DNA from: Flavobacterium limicola
GTDB lineage: Bacteria > Bacteroidota > Bacteroidia > Flavobacteriales > Flavobacteriaceae
DNA length: 64,000 nucleotides
Assembly: GCF_003634755.1 (NCBI RefSeq)
Contig: NZ_RBXA01000002.1
Coordinates: 372,001 to 436,000, forward strand
Reading direction: 5' to 3'
Shown piece after piece: positions 8,901 to 16,919 of this stretch. A program made the position numbers and the translations under genes. Under the pieces are notes generated by a model. It saw only the letters and a program-made list of their open reading frames with translations. It searched no databases and was not told the origin of the DNA. Position 1 is the stretch's first letter. Every line of letters begins with the position of its first letter.

Positions 8901-10984
8901 ATAAAGTAGTAGAACATAAATATATTGATAGAGAAAAAAGTTGGTTGGCTTTTAATGCGCGAGTACTTCAAGAAGCAGGTGACAATTCAGTCCCATTATT
9001 AGACAGGTTACGGTTTTTAGGTATTTTTTCAAATAATTTAGATGAGTTTTTTAGGGTTAGATTTGCAGCTATCAGACGATTAAGTCTAACTGGGATATCT
9101 GGCGAAAAATACCTTGGTGGAATTTCTGCACAACAATTAGTAAAAGATATTACCGAAATTGTTATCCAGCAACAATCAGAGAGTTTACGAATATTAAACA
9201 ATATTGAAACGGAACTCGAAACTAAGAATATATTCATCATCACGGAAAATGACATTACTATTGAACAAGAAATTTTTCTGAAAGATTTTTTTATTCAAAA
9301 AGTAAGTCCTGAATTGGTAACCATTATCTTAAATGATTTAGCTGAATTTCCAGTATTAAAAGATACTTCAGGATATTTAGCTATTAAATTGGTAATGAAT
9401 AAAAACTCTGAAGTTTGTTATGCAGTTATCGAAATCCCAAAAACGATTAACCGTTTTGTGGTCTTACCTTCCCAAAACGAAAAACAGTATATTATTCTTC
9501 TTGACGATGTAATCAGACATAATTTGAGCAATATTTTCAATATTTTCGATTACAAAAGTGTTTCGGCTCACATGATAAAAATCACCAGAGATGCGCAACT
9601 TGACATCGATAGTGATTTAAGTAAAAGTATGATTGAAAAAATATCATTAAGTGTAAAAGACAGAAGAATTGGAGAACCGGTACGTTTTATTTATGACCAA
9701 TTAATCGAAGAAGATACTCTGAATTTTTTCTTGGACAAAATGAAAATTGTTTCTACTGACAGCATTATTCCTGGCGGAAGATACCACAACAGAAGGGATT
9801 ATATGGATTTTCCAAATCTTGGTAGATATGACTTATTATATCAAACAAACGATCCACTTCCTATTCCGGGATTAAGTCTTGAAGGAAGCATGCTCGAAAA
9901 AATAAGCGAGAAAGATTATTTATTAAACGCGCCTTATCAATCCTTTTCCTATTTGACTAAGTTTTTGCGGGAAGCGGCGTTAGATCCTAAAGTAGTTTCG
10001 ATAAAAATTACGTTGTATCGATTGGCAAAAAATTCTCAAATTATCAGTTCGCTGATAAATGCGGCCAAAAATGGAAAAAAAGTTACCGTTCAAATCGAAT
10101 TGCAAGCTCGTTTTGATGAGGCTTCCAATATTTCCTATGCAGAACAAATGCAATTGGAAGGTATTGAACTTATTTTTGGAATAAAAGGCCTGAAAGTGCA
10201 CAGCAAAATTTGTGTTATTGAAAGAATTGAAAATGAGAAAATAAAAAGATACGGCTTTATTTCAACAGGAAATTTCAATGAATCTACTGCCAAAGTATAT
10301 ACCGATGTTACTCTTTTTACCAGTCATCAACAGATTTTAAAAGATATCATGCGGATATTCGAGTTCTTTGACATCAATTACAGGGTTCATCGCTACAAAC
10401 ATCTTATTGTTTCTCCACATTATACCAGAACAAGATTTGTCAAGTTAATAGACAGAGAAATTACACACGCGTTAGCAGGAAGGAAAACACATATTAAGCT
10501 AAAAATGAATAGCTTATCTGATTTTGCAATGATTGATAAATTATATGAAGCGAGTAGAGCAGGTGTGAAAATTCAACTTGAAGTCAGAGGGATTTGTTCG
10601 TTGATTCCAGGAATCCCCGGAATGAGTGATAATATTGAGGCAATTAGTATTGTAGATAATTATCTGGAGCATTCTAGAATTTATATTTTTGGCAATGCCG
10701 GCCAAACGGAAGTTTATATTTCATCAGCTGATTTTATGACCAGAAATCTGGACGGAAGGGTCGAAGTAACCTGTCCTATTTATGATCAAGGTATAAAAAA
10801 CGAGCTGATTGATAATTTTGATATTGGTTGGAAAGGAAATGTCAAGGCTCGTTTTCACTCTTATAAATTAGATAACAAGTATCGCCCTAGAAATCATAAT
10901 CCTATTTTTAGAGCACAATTAGAGACTTATAAATACTACCAAAAAAAGCTGGATTCAGTATTAAATAAAGAAGAAAAAGTATAA
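8897..10984 (+). CDS. ppk1: polyphosphate kinase 1
   Basis: A 695-residue enzyme that makes polyphosphate from ATP through a phosphohistidine. The N-domain starts YIDREKSWLAFNARVLQEA and continues FSNNLDEFFRVRFAAIRR. The two catalytic-domain histidines are visible in GLKVHSKICVI and in IVDNYLEHSRIYIFGN, and the STGNFNESTA and SSADFMTRNLDGRVE blocks are intact. Length is normal for PPK1. It overlaps the SixA-like gene by four bases and is followed 78 bases later by a Ppx/GppA gene, so synthesis and breakdown of polyphosphate are encoded in one operon. Confidence 0.97.
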   Translation: MNKVVEHKYIDREKSWLAFNARVLQEAGDNSVPLLDRLRFLGIFSNNLDEFFRVRFAAIRRLSLTGISGEKYLGGISAQQLVKDITEIVIQQQSESLRILNNIETELETKNIFIITENDITIEQEIFLKDFFIQKVSPELVTIILNDLAEFPVLKDTSGYLAIKLVMNKNSEVCYAVIEIPKTINRFVVLPSQNEKQYIILLDDVIRHNLSNIFNIFDYKSVSAHMIKITRDAQLDIDSDLSKSMIEKISLSVKDRRIGEPVRFIYDQLIEEDTLNFFLDKMKIVSTDSIIPGGRYHNRRDYMDFPNLGRYDLLYQTNDPLPIPGLSLEGSMLEKISEKDYLLNAPYQSFSYLTKFLREAALDPKVVSIKITLYRLAKNSQIISSLINAAKNGKKVTVQIELQARFDEASNISYAEQMQLEGIELIFGIKGLKVHSKICVIERIENEKIKRYGFISTGNFNESTAKVYTDVTLFTSHQQILKDIMRIFEFFDINYRVHRYKHLIVSPHYTRTRFVKLIDREITHALAGRKTHIKLKMNSLSDFAMIDKLYEASRAGVKIQLEVRGICSLIPGIPGMSDNIEAISIVDNYLEHSRIYIFGNAGQTEVYISSADFMTRNLDGRVEVTCPIYDQGIKNELIDNFDIGWKGNVKARFHSYKLDNKYRPRNHNPIFRAQLETYKYYQKKLDSVLNKEEKV

Positions 10985-11062
10985 TTGTTTGTTCATGATT
11001 AAAGGGGAACTTTAACAAAATAATCAAACAATAAATAAGAAATAAAACGAATCAAAACGAAG

Positions 11063-11953
11063 ATGATTAAAATAAAAAAATATGCAGCAATTGATATTGG
11101 TTCCAATGCCATGCGTTTGTTGATTGCTAATATTGTGGAACAAGAGGGCAAAGAGCCTCAGTTTAATAAAAGTTCCTTGGTTCGTGTACCCATTCGTCTT
11201 GGGCAGGACGCTTTTACAGTTGGTGAAATTTCGGAGGAAAATATCGAAAGAATGTGTGATGCTATGAAGGCTTTCAACTTGTTGATGAAGGTTCATAAAG
11301 TGGAGCGCTACATGGCTTTTGCTACCTCAGCGATGCGCGAGGCTTATAACGGAAAGGAAGTTGTAGCATTAATTAAGAAAAAAGCAGACATAAAAATAGA
11401 AATTATTGATGGGAAAAAAGAAGCAGCCATAATTGCATCAACTGATTTACATCATTTGTTAAAAACAGATCAAACCTATCTTTTTGTGGATGTTGGTGGT
11501 GGAAGTACCGAGTTTACACTGTTTTCTAATGGTAAAATGATCAATTCAAGATCGTTCAAAGCAGGAACCGTTCGTTTATTGAATGATATGGTTTGCGATG
11601 TTGTCTGGGATGAAATCGAAAAATGGATAAAAGTAAATACTAAAGAATACGACGAAGTTACATTGATTGGATCTGGTGGAAATATTAATAAAATTTTCAA
11701 AATGTCTGGAAAATTGCAAGAAAAACCACTTTCCTATATTTATATGAATTCGCAATATGCTTTTTTGAATTCTCTTACTTATGAACAAAGAATTTCTGAA
11801 TTAGGTCTGAATCCGGATCGTGCCGATGTAATTATCCCAGCGACAAGAATTTATCTGAATGCGATGAAGTGGAGTGGAGCACGAAATATTTATGTACCTA
11901 AAATAGGTCTTTCGGATGGAATTGTAAAAGCAATGTACTACGGAAAAATCTAA
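11063..11953 (+). CDS. ppx: short Ppx/GppA family exopolyphosphatase
   Basis: A 296-residue protein of the ASKHA fold. The phosphate-1 motif is AAIDIGSNAMRLLI at residues 6-19, LFVDVGGGSTEFTLF forms the second glycine-rich loop near 139, and IGSGGNINK follows near 198. It lacks the C-terminal HD-like domain of the roughly 500-residue E. coli Ppx/GppA, a common short form in Bacteroidota. It would cut terminal phosphate from polyphosphate or convert pppGpp; its place after ppk1 favours polyphosphate. It converges with dnaX, with 12 bases between stops. Confidence 0.92.
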   Translation: MIKIKKYAAIDIGSNAMRLLIANIVEQEGKEPQFNKSSLVRVPIRLGQDAFTVGEISEENIERMCDAMKAFNLLMKVHKVERYMAFATSAMREAYNGKEVVALIKKKADIKIEIIDGKKEAAIIASTDLHHLLKTDQTYLFVDVGGGSTEFTLFSNGKMINSRSFKAGTVRLLNDMVCDVVWDEIEKWIKVNTKEYDEVTLIGSGGNINKIFKMSGKLQEKPLSYIYMNSQYAFLNSLTYEQRISELGLNPDRADVIIPATRIYLNAMKWSGARNIYVPKIGLSDGIVKAMYYGKI

Positions 11954-11965
11954 TATTAATTCCGA

Positions 11966-12631
11966 TTATGCGTCTAAATCTAATCCAAATGTTGTGCGTA
12001 AAAGCTCAATATTTGGATTTATTTCTAATAATCTGTTGTAGCGGTCTTGGTCATTAAAACTTCTTTTGTTTTCGATACTTTCATTTACAATAACCTCAAT
12101 TGTAATGTCATGATTGTGTAAGTGCCCTTTTAAATGTCCTAAAAGTCCATGTATTTCTTTTTCGAAATCTAATTTTGATCCTTCATTAGGCAATTCAATT
12201 GTGATGGCGGTTCCGTTTAATTGTGGATCGTTAATAAGTAACAAAGATTCCATAATTCTATAGCCTTTATCTCCTAAACGTTGTGCGTATCTATTCCATT
12301 GCAACAACATTTCAGTCTCTGTAAAAGGCTCGGTTGGCAAATGAAGCACTTCTTTGACGATTCCTTTACTGCTTTCTTCCAATGCTTTTTTTGCACGAAT
12401 ACTGGCTAATGAAAACGCAGAAACCTTTGGTCCATCGGATTGCGGAATGTTTATTTTTGCTGCTGGAGTAGGAACTGGAATTGATTGAACAGCATTTGTA
12501 GTATCCGGTTCTTTTAATGGAACAGAATCTATAACTGGCATAGCAGGTTTACAATCTTCAATTTTCGGTTGAACCGTTATTGAATAATCATTTTTTCTAT
12601 AATAAGTAGGAGGAATTATATATTGCTCAAC
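11966..12631 (-). CDS. dnaX: tau-specific C-terminal part of DnaX (-1 frame)
   Basis: This minus-strand frame is open from the A-run at 12632-12641 to a TAA at 11966-11968. It gives 221 codons in the -1 frame relative to the upstream dnaX frame: a Pro-rich linker (near VPLKEPD, VPTPAAK), then a folded region resembling tau domain V (KGIVKEVLHLPTEPFTETEMLLQWNRYAQ is its start, split here only for description). An internal ATG at 12541 exists, but the frame is open and sensible upstream of it (VEQYIIPPTYYRKNDYS), so it should be made as a fusion of about 578 residues by frameshift. Tau would bind the polymerase alpha subunit and helicase. Confidence 0.8.
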   Translation of the reverse strand, partial: VEQYIIPPTYYRKNDYSITVQPKIEDCKPAMPVIDSVPLKEPDTTNAVQSIPVPTPAAKINIPQSDGPKVSAFSLASIRAKKALEESSKGIVKEVLHLPTEPFTETEMLLQWNRYAQRLGDKGYRIMESLLLINDPQLNGTAITIELPNEGSKLDFEKEIHGLLGHLKGHLHNHDITIEVIVNESIENKRSFNDQDRYNRLLEINPNIELLRTTFGLDLDA

Positions 12632-13701
12632 TTTTTTTTTTCTCCATCAAAAGTGATAGAGGCAAGTTGCATCAGACAAAGTTCAACAAGAAGTCGTTGG
12701 TTTTGACTTACTTTGTATTTCAAATCACAATCATTTGCAATGTCAATTCCTTTCAAAAGAAAGTCTTGACTGCATTTTTGCGCTTGCATGCCATACATTT
12801 GTTGTGCTTGTTCCCCAACTTCTAATAAAGTTAAAGTAGCAGGTGTTTTAGAAACTAATAAATCTCTAAAATGGGAAGCCAATCCAGATACAAAATGATG
12901 CGCATCAAAACCTTTTGCCAGAATTTCGTTGAACGCCATTAATAAATCTGGGATTTTGTTTTCCAAAATCAAATCAGTGATGTTGATATACGTTTCGTAA
13001 TCCAACACATTCAAGTTTTCCGTTACGGCCTGACGTGTTAAATCTTTTCCACAAAAAGAAACTACTCGGTCAAAAATAGACAAAGCGTCACGCATGGCGC
13101 CATCTGCTTTTTGAGCAATAATGTGCAAAGCGTCATCTTCAAAAACTACGCCTTGACTGGTGGCTACTTCGGCAAGATGTTCTTTGGCATCTTTTACGGT
13201 AATTCTTTTGAAATCAAATGTCTGACAACGAGAAAGTATCGTTGGAATAATTTTATGTTTTTCGGTCGTTGCCAAAATAAAAATGGCGTGCTTAGGTGGT
13301 TCTTCAAGTGTCTTCAAGAAAGCATTGAAAGCTGCCGAAGATAACATGTGAACCTCATCAATAATGTATACTTTGTATTGTCCTGTTTGTGGTGGGATCC
13401 GAACTTGGTCAATAAGATTCCTAATATCATCAACAGAATTGTTGGATGCGGCATCTAATTCAAAAACATTAAAGGCAAAATCTTCATTGGGATCGTCATA
13501 TCCCGGCTGGTTAATTTTACGAGCCAAAATACGAGCGCAAGTTGTTTTTCCAACGCCACGAGGTCCTGTAAATAATAATGCTGATGCTAAGTGATTGCTT
13601 TCTATGGCGTTCAATAAAGTATTAGTAATGGCTTTTTGTCCTACAACATCTTTAAAAGTTTGAGGACGATATTTACGGGCCGATACAACAAATTGTTCCA
13701 T
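12616..13701 (-). CDS. dnaX: DNA polymerase III gamma subunit (DnaX, unshifted product)
   Basis: A 361-residue clamp-loader ATPase. Walker A is GPRGVGKTTCARIL near residue 43, Walker B with the DExH-like box is VYIIDEVHMLSSAAF, sensor 1 is FILATTEKHKIIPTILSRCQ, and a GAMRDALSIFDR sensor-2 block follows. The collar domain III ends at the slippery run, and the zero frame stops four codons later (LSNI, TAA). ATG 13701 is the start: the in-frame TTG at 13722 lies inside the promoter. The zinc-module cysteines of E. coli DnaX, expected between Walker A and LDAASNNSVDDIR, are absent and replaced by a short Asp/Asn-rich loop. Confidence 0.93.
   Translation of the reverse strand: MEQFVVSARKYRPQTFKDVVGQKAITNTLLNAIESNHLASALLFTGPRGVGKTTCARILARKINQPGYDDPNEDFAFNVFELDAASNNSVDDIRNLIDQVRIPPQTGQYKVYIIDEVHMLSSAAFNAFLKTLEEPPKHAIFILATTEKHKIIPTILSRCQTFDFKRITVKDAKEHLAEVATSQGVVFEDDALHIIAQKADGAMRDALSIFDRVVSFCGKDLTRQAVTENLNVLDYETYINITDLILENKIPDLLMAFNEILAKGFDAHHFVSGLASHFRDLLVSKTPATLTLLEVGEQAQQMYGMQAQKCSQDFLLKGIDIANDCDLKYKVSQNQRLLVELCLMQLASITFDGEKKKLSNI
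12626..12642 (-). promoter_or_regulatory. dnaX: dnaX slippery A10 run (gamma/tau frameshift site)
   Basis: On the minus strand the sequence reads GAA AAA AAA AAG TTG with ten consecutive A (12641-12632). The last seven bases are A AAA AAG in the zero frame, the same heptamer and phase as the E. coli dnaX frameshift signal. A run this long also permits RNA polymerase slippage, as in Thermus dnaX. A -1 shift or one added A joins gamma to the downstream 221-codon frame. No strong downstream stem-loop is visible. Confidence 0.8.
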
Positions 13702-13719
13702 AGAAATTTTATTCGAAAG

Positions 13720-13748
13720 CAAATATAGGTTTTAATTTAAAGATGCAA
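13720..13748 (-). promoter_or_regulatory. dnaX promoter, -33/-7 Bacteroidota type
   Basis: On the minus strand TTG (13748-13746) and TATATTTG (13727-13720) are separated by 18 bases, a full match to the TTG-N17-23-TAnnTTTG consensus. The start site would be near 13715, 14 bases before the ATG at 13701, which supports that start codon over the upstream TTG. Confidence 0.7.
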
Positions 13749-13864
13749 AAATTTAAGGATTGAAAGATTTTATAATTTTCAGAATGGTTTTTGTTTCCCA
13801 AATCTCCTAGCCCAGATTACTTCACAGTACTATAATTTTATTGGAGTTCAGTGAACTGCGTTTG

Positions 13865-13930
13865 TAGTGAAAATCCTTATTCGCCGGGGTTCGGCGTATA
13901 AGATTGCAACGAATAGCTGGAAATTGCTCC
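13865..13930. repeat. structured intergenic repeat family A, copy 1
   Basis: Conserved left flank TAGTGAAAATCC, then a hairpin with arms 13876-13886 (CTTATTCGCCG) and 13892-13902 (CGGCGTATAAG), then a conserved right flank GATTG-AACGAATAGC-GG and TGCTCC. A second copy at 44588-44655 has the same flanks in the same order but different stem sequences that still pair. It lies between the dnaX promoter region and a small minus-strand gene, outside any reading frame. Confidence 0.7.
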
Positions 13931-13968
13931 TGAAAAACTAATTGATTTAAGTTCTTTTAGAAAAGGAT

Positions 13969-14268
13969 TTATTTGTTTCTCCCTTTGATGGTTAGATCAA
14001 TTAATACTTTTGCTGCACCGTTATCAGAATTTGCAGCATATCCCGCTACAAATACTCCTTTTTTGCCAGAAGTTGATTTTATGCCATAAACTGTTGCCTC
14101 GTCATCTGGATTGGTGTCACCCTCGTAACGGTAAATATGTTGAATTTCATAGTGGCTTGGATTTTTTACAATATCTTCCTCATGAAGATTAAAATCAAAG
14201 GTAAATCCCATCTCATTCAAATCGTCTAAGGCTTTAGAAACGGTGGCATAATGATATATATTTGACAT
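13969..14268 (-). CDS. small conserved protein of unknown function (99 aa)
   Basis: A 99-residue soluble protein: an N-terminal helix ([20 protein letters not shown]), a middle region [23 protein letters not shown], and a beta-rich end. I recall similar Bacteroidota proteins annotated as phosphoribosylpyrophosphate synthetase, but at a third of that enzyme's length and without its PRPP loop the name is not supported. No active-site motif is visible. It stands alone on the minus strand, diverging from rnpB. Confidence 0.75.
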   Translation of the reverse strand: MSNIYHYATVSKALDDLNEMGFTFDFNLHEEDIVKNPSHYEIQHIYRYEGDTNPDDEATVYGIKSTSGKKGVFVAGYAANSDNGAAKVLIDLTIKGRNK

Positions 14269-14376
14269 AATAGAGATTTTTTAGTTATGTACTAAAGGTA
14301 ACTATTTTATTATGAATTGATTGTAAAAGGCTTGTTAAAGTAAGCAACAGTAAATGAAAAAAAGAATTAAATAGTG

Positions 14377-14384
14377 TAAATTTG
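14377..14384 (+). promoter_or_regulatory. -7 promoter box of rnpB
   Basis: TAAATTTG matches TAnnTTTG exactly and ends four bases before the 5' end of the RNase P RNA paired region, which is the expected distance to a start site. No -33 TTG at usual spacing. Confidence 0.6.
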
Positions 14385-14387
14385 CCC

Positions 14388-14703
14388 TGCAGACCGCCTT
14401 ATCGCCGTTTTGAGCAATCAAGAGGGAGGAAAGTCCGGACACCAAAGGGAAGCATAGCGGGTAACACCCGTCGGTCTCGTCTTTACGGACGAGATTAGGA
14501 CAAGTGCAACAGAAAGTATGTACAGGTAATGCTGTAGTGAAACCAGGTAAACTCTATGCGGTGAAATATCAAGTATATCAGCATTTAAGGGCTTCTCGTC
14601 CGTTGCTGAAGGGTAGATAGCTTGAGTCTCGCAGTAATGCGGGATCTAGATAAATGATAAGGCTCTAATTTATTGGAGACAGAATCCGGCTTATAGGTCT
14701 GCA
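14388..14703 (+). ncRNA. rnpB: RNase P RNA (bacterial type A)
   Basis: The catalytic RNA of RNase P, which matures tRNA 5' ends. The ends pair as P1 (TGCAGACC at 14388 with GGTCTGCA at the 3' end). The universal P4 strand GAGGAAAGTCCGGAC lies near 14424, and the matching 3' core ACAGAATCCGGCTTATA lies near 14680. The length of about 316 bases is normal. It is followed by a T run and a long hairpin at 14754-14818. The protein subunit gene rnpA is not in this window. Confidence 0.97.
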
Positions 14704-14753
14704 TTTTTTTATTAAAAAATTTAATAAAAGGAATGATTGTAAAATCTAAAAGA

Positions 14754-14818
14754 AAACCATTAAGAAATTAAGTTTCATTAAGTCAAAAGGCTTAATTTTC
14801 TAAATTTCTTAATGGTTT
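14754..14818. terminator. long hairpin after rnpB, possible terminator
   Basis: Perfect 16-base arms AAACCATTAAGAAATT (14754-14769) and their complement (14803-14818), with an inner imperfect stem around 14770-14800. It lies in the gap between rnpB and panE and could end rnpB read-through from either side. Confidence 0.5.
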
Positions 14819-14930
14819 AATTTTTAACTAGTAGTTATGAAATCGCCAATAACAACAAGTTTGCGTAAGCAAACACCAATAAATAAAAGGCGATACCATA
14901 TATGACAGCTAAAAATTAAATTTTGTACAT

Positions 14931-15863
14931 ATGAAAATAAGAATTGGGATTTTAGGATTGGGTGGAGTAGGAGGTTTTTTTGGGGGATTATTAGCCAAAG
15001 CTTATGCTTACTCAGATACAATCGAAATTGTTTTTATTGCTCGTGGCGAAACTAAAAAGGCCATTGCTGCGAATGGTTTAAAAATTATTTTGGATGAAAG
15101 TGAAATGATTGTTTTTCCAAAATTGCTTTCGGATGATGTAGAAAAGATTGGTAAACTGGATTACTTAATTTGTGCCACTAAAACCTATGATATTGAAACT
15201 AGTTTTGAGTCTATAAAAGACTGTATTACTTCGAAAACTATAATTTTACCTTTATATAATGGAGTTGATGCAACGGAACGCATACTAAATATGTTTCCTG
15301 AAAATAAAGTTTTGCAAGGCTGCGTTTATATTGTTTCTATGATTGAATCACCTGGAATAATAAAGAAAATAGGCCATTATGAAAAGCTTTTTTTTGGTTC
15401 TAAAAATACTTCAATTTCTTCATTAAAGGAACTCCAATCTATTTTTGAAAATGCAAGCATCGAAAGTTATCTTGTTGAAAATATAGAAGAAACAGTTTGG
15501 GAAAAATTCATTTTTATTTCTGCTTTGGCTTCGACAACTTCTTATTTGAATGAGAATATTGGTGGGATTTTGAATAATCCGGATAACAAAACAATTTACA
15601 TTTCACTTCTCAATGAAATTACTGCTGTCGCTCTCGCTAAAGGATTAGCGTTACCAAATGATATTATTGTTCAAACGATCATTAAACTCGAAAAATCACC
15701 ACAAGATAACACATCATCTATGCATAGGGATTTGTTGGCTGGACATGAGATAGAAGTGAATTCCTTAACTGAATTTGTAGTTAAAGAAGGTTTGAAGTAT
15801 GCTGTTCCAACTCCAATGTATCGAATGATTTTAGATAAATTAATGGATAGTAACATGTACTAA
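14931..15863 (+). CDS. panE: 2-dehydropantoate 2-reductase
   Basis: A 310-residue ketopantoate reductase of the ApbA/PanE family, which makes pantoate for coenzyme A using NADPH. The N-terminal Rossmann motif is IGILGLGGVGGFFGGLLA at residues 4-21. The ATKTYD segment near 81 holds the conserved Lys-bearing region, and the C-terminal helical domain has the family pattern EETVWEKFIF and SMHRDLLAGHEIEVN, with its Ser, Asp and Glu. Length is normal. It is a single gene after rnpB, converging with the OmpA-type gene; the two share a bidirectional terminator. Confidence 0.92.
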   Translation: MKIRIGILGLGGVGGFFGGLLAKAYAYSDTIEIVFIARGETKKAIAANGLKIILDESEMIVFPKLLSDDVEKIGKLDYLICATKTYDIETSFESIKDCITSKTIILPLYNGVDATERILNMFPENKVLQGCVYIVSMIESPGIIKKIGHYEKLFFGSKNTSISSLKELQSIFENASIESYLVENIEETVWEKFIFISALASTTSYLNENIGGILNNPDNKTIYISLLNEITAVALAKGLALPNDIIVQTIIKLEKSPQDNTSSMHRDLLAGHEIEVNSLTEFVVKEGLKYAVPTPMYRMILDKLMDSNMY

Positions 15864-15965
15864 TTAAGAAAGATTAAATATTCTTTTTTAGTGCGTAAAA
15901 TAATTTTACGATATTTTTATTTAATGATAAAAAGGAGACTACATAACTCTGTTTATTAGTAAAAA

Positions 15966-15998
15966 AAAAGAGGTTGTCTTTTTTAGACAACCTCTTTT
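15966..15998. terminator. bidirectional terminator between panE and the OmpA-type gene
   Basis: Perfect 14-base arms AAAAGAGGTTGTCT (15966-15979) and AGACAACCTCTTTT (15985-15998) around a 5-base T-rich loop, with A and T tracts on both sides, so it can serve both convergent genes. Confidence 0.9.
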
Positions 15999-16019
15999 AA
16001 TAAAAATTTTTCACAAAAA

Positions 16020-16853
16020 TTATGGTCTTTGTTTTTTCATTTCTTTTTCGATCATATCATAAAACTGATCTATTTTTGGTAAAACTACGATACGCGTTCT
16101 TCTGTTACGAGCTTTATTTTCAGCAGAATCATTTTCAACCAAAGGAATATAAGAACTTCTTCCTGCCGCGATTAACTGTGCTGGATTTACACTTAATTGA
16201 TCTGTCAATACACGAATAATAGAAGTAGAACGTTTTACACTTAAATCCCAGTTGTCTAGTAAAACTCCTTTACCATTGTATGGAACATTATCGGTATGTC
16301 CTTCAACCATACATTCAAAATCAGGTTTGTCATTTACTACTTTTGCAACTTTGGCTAAAACACTTTTTGCTTTGTCTGTTACTTCATAGCTTCCGCTTTT
16401 GAATAATAACTTGTCAGCAATTGAGATAAATACAACTCCTTTTTCAACATTTATTTCAATATCCGGATCCGAGATTCCTACTGAACTTTTCAAACTAGTT
16501 ACTAAAGCCAATGTTACACTGTCTTTTTTAGTTAATGCATCTTGCATTCTACTAATTTTTAAATCTTTTTCTTTTATAGATTCTAAAGCTTTCTCAATAT
16601 TTTCGGCCCCTTTAGTAGACAATATTGTCATATCTTTTGAGGTACTGATTAAACCCTGATTTTGTTCTTTCAAACCAGCAACAGTTGCAGTTAATCCTGC
16701 TTTTTCTTCTAAGCAAGAATTTAATTTTACAGTAGCTGTATTCAATAAATCTTGAGTTTCTTTGTTTCTGGCTTCTAAATCAGTGTACTTCTTTTTAGAG
16801 ACACACGAAGTTAATAAAGCCAATACTGATAATGCAATAACTATTTTTTTCAT
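16020..16853 (-). CDS. OmpA-family outer-membrane lipoprotein
   Basis: A 277-residue lipoprotein: a type II signal peptide with lipobox LLTSC near residue 17, a coiled-coil stretch (about residues 20-115), and a C-terminal OmpA peptidoglycan-binding domain. The domain shows VEGHTDNVPYNG, then DLSVKRSTSIIRVL, and the peptidoglycan-contact pattern NRRTRIVVLPK near the end. It should tie the outer membrane to the cell wall. The promoter is visible upstream (16886-16919). It ends in a shared terminator with panE. Confidence 0.9.
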   Translation of the reverse strand: MKKIVIALSVLALLTSCVSKKKYTDLEARNKETQDLLNTATVKLNSCLEEKAGLTATVAGLKEQNQGLISTSKDMTILSTKGAENIEKALESIKEKDLKISRMQDALTKKDSVTLALVTSLKSSVGISDPDIEINVEKGVVFISIADKLLFKSGSYEVTDKAKSVLAKVAKVVNDKPDFECMVEGHTDNVPYNGKGVLLDNWDLSVKRSTSIIRVLTDQLSVNPAQLIAAGRSSYIPLVENDSAENKARNRRTRIVVLPKIDQFYDMIEKEMKKQRP

Positions 16854-16885
16854 AAGTTGTAATAATTTGATTAAAATGTTAATGA

Positions 16886-16919
16886 CAAAGTTAGTTTTTT
16901 AAAATTTATTTAATTCCAA
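16886..16919 (-). promoter_or_regulatory. promoter of the OmpA-type lipoprotein gene
   Basis: Minus strand TTG (16919-16917), 23-base spacer, TAACTTTG (16893-16886): both consensus elements at allowed spacing. The -33 element lies in the last codons of the upstream glycosyltransferase gene. The predicted start is near 16881, about 28 bases before the ATG. Confidence 0.6.

Noticed and set aside
12541..12541. ATG inside the tau-specific frame as an independent gene start
   Set aside because: The frame is open and protein-like upstream of this ATG right to the slippery run, so a frameshift fusion explains it better.
13702..13722. TTG at 13722 as dnaX start
   Set aside because: It lies inside the consensus promoter, and the extra seven residues do not belong to the family.
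13969..14268. Phosphoribosylpyrophosphate synthetase
   Set aside because: The 99-residue protein is far too short and lacks the PRPP-binding loop; the name is likely a propagated misannotation.
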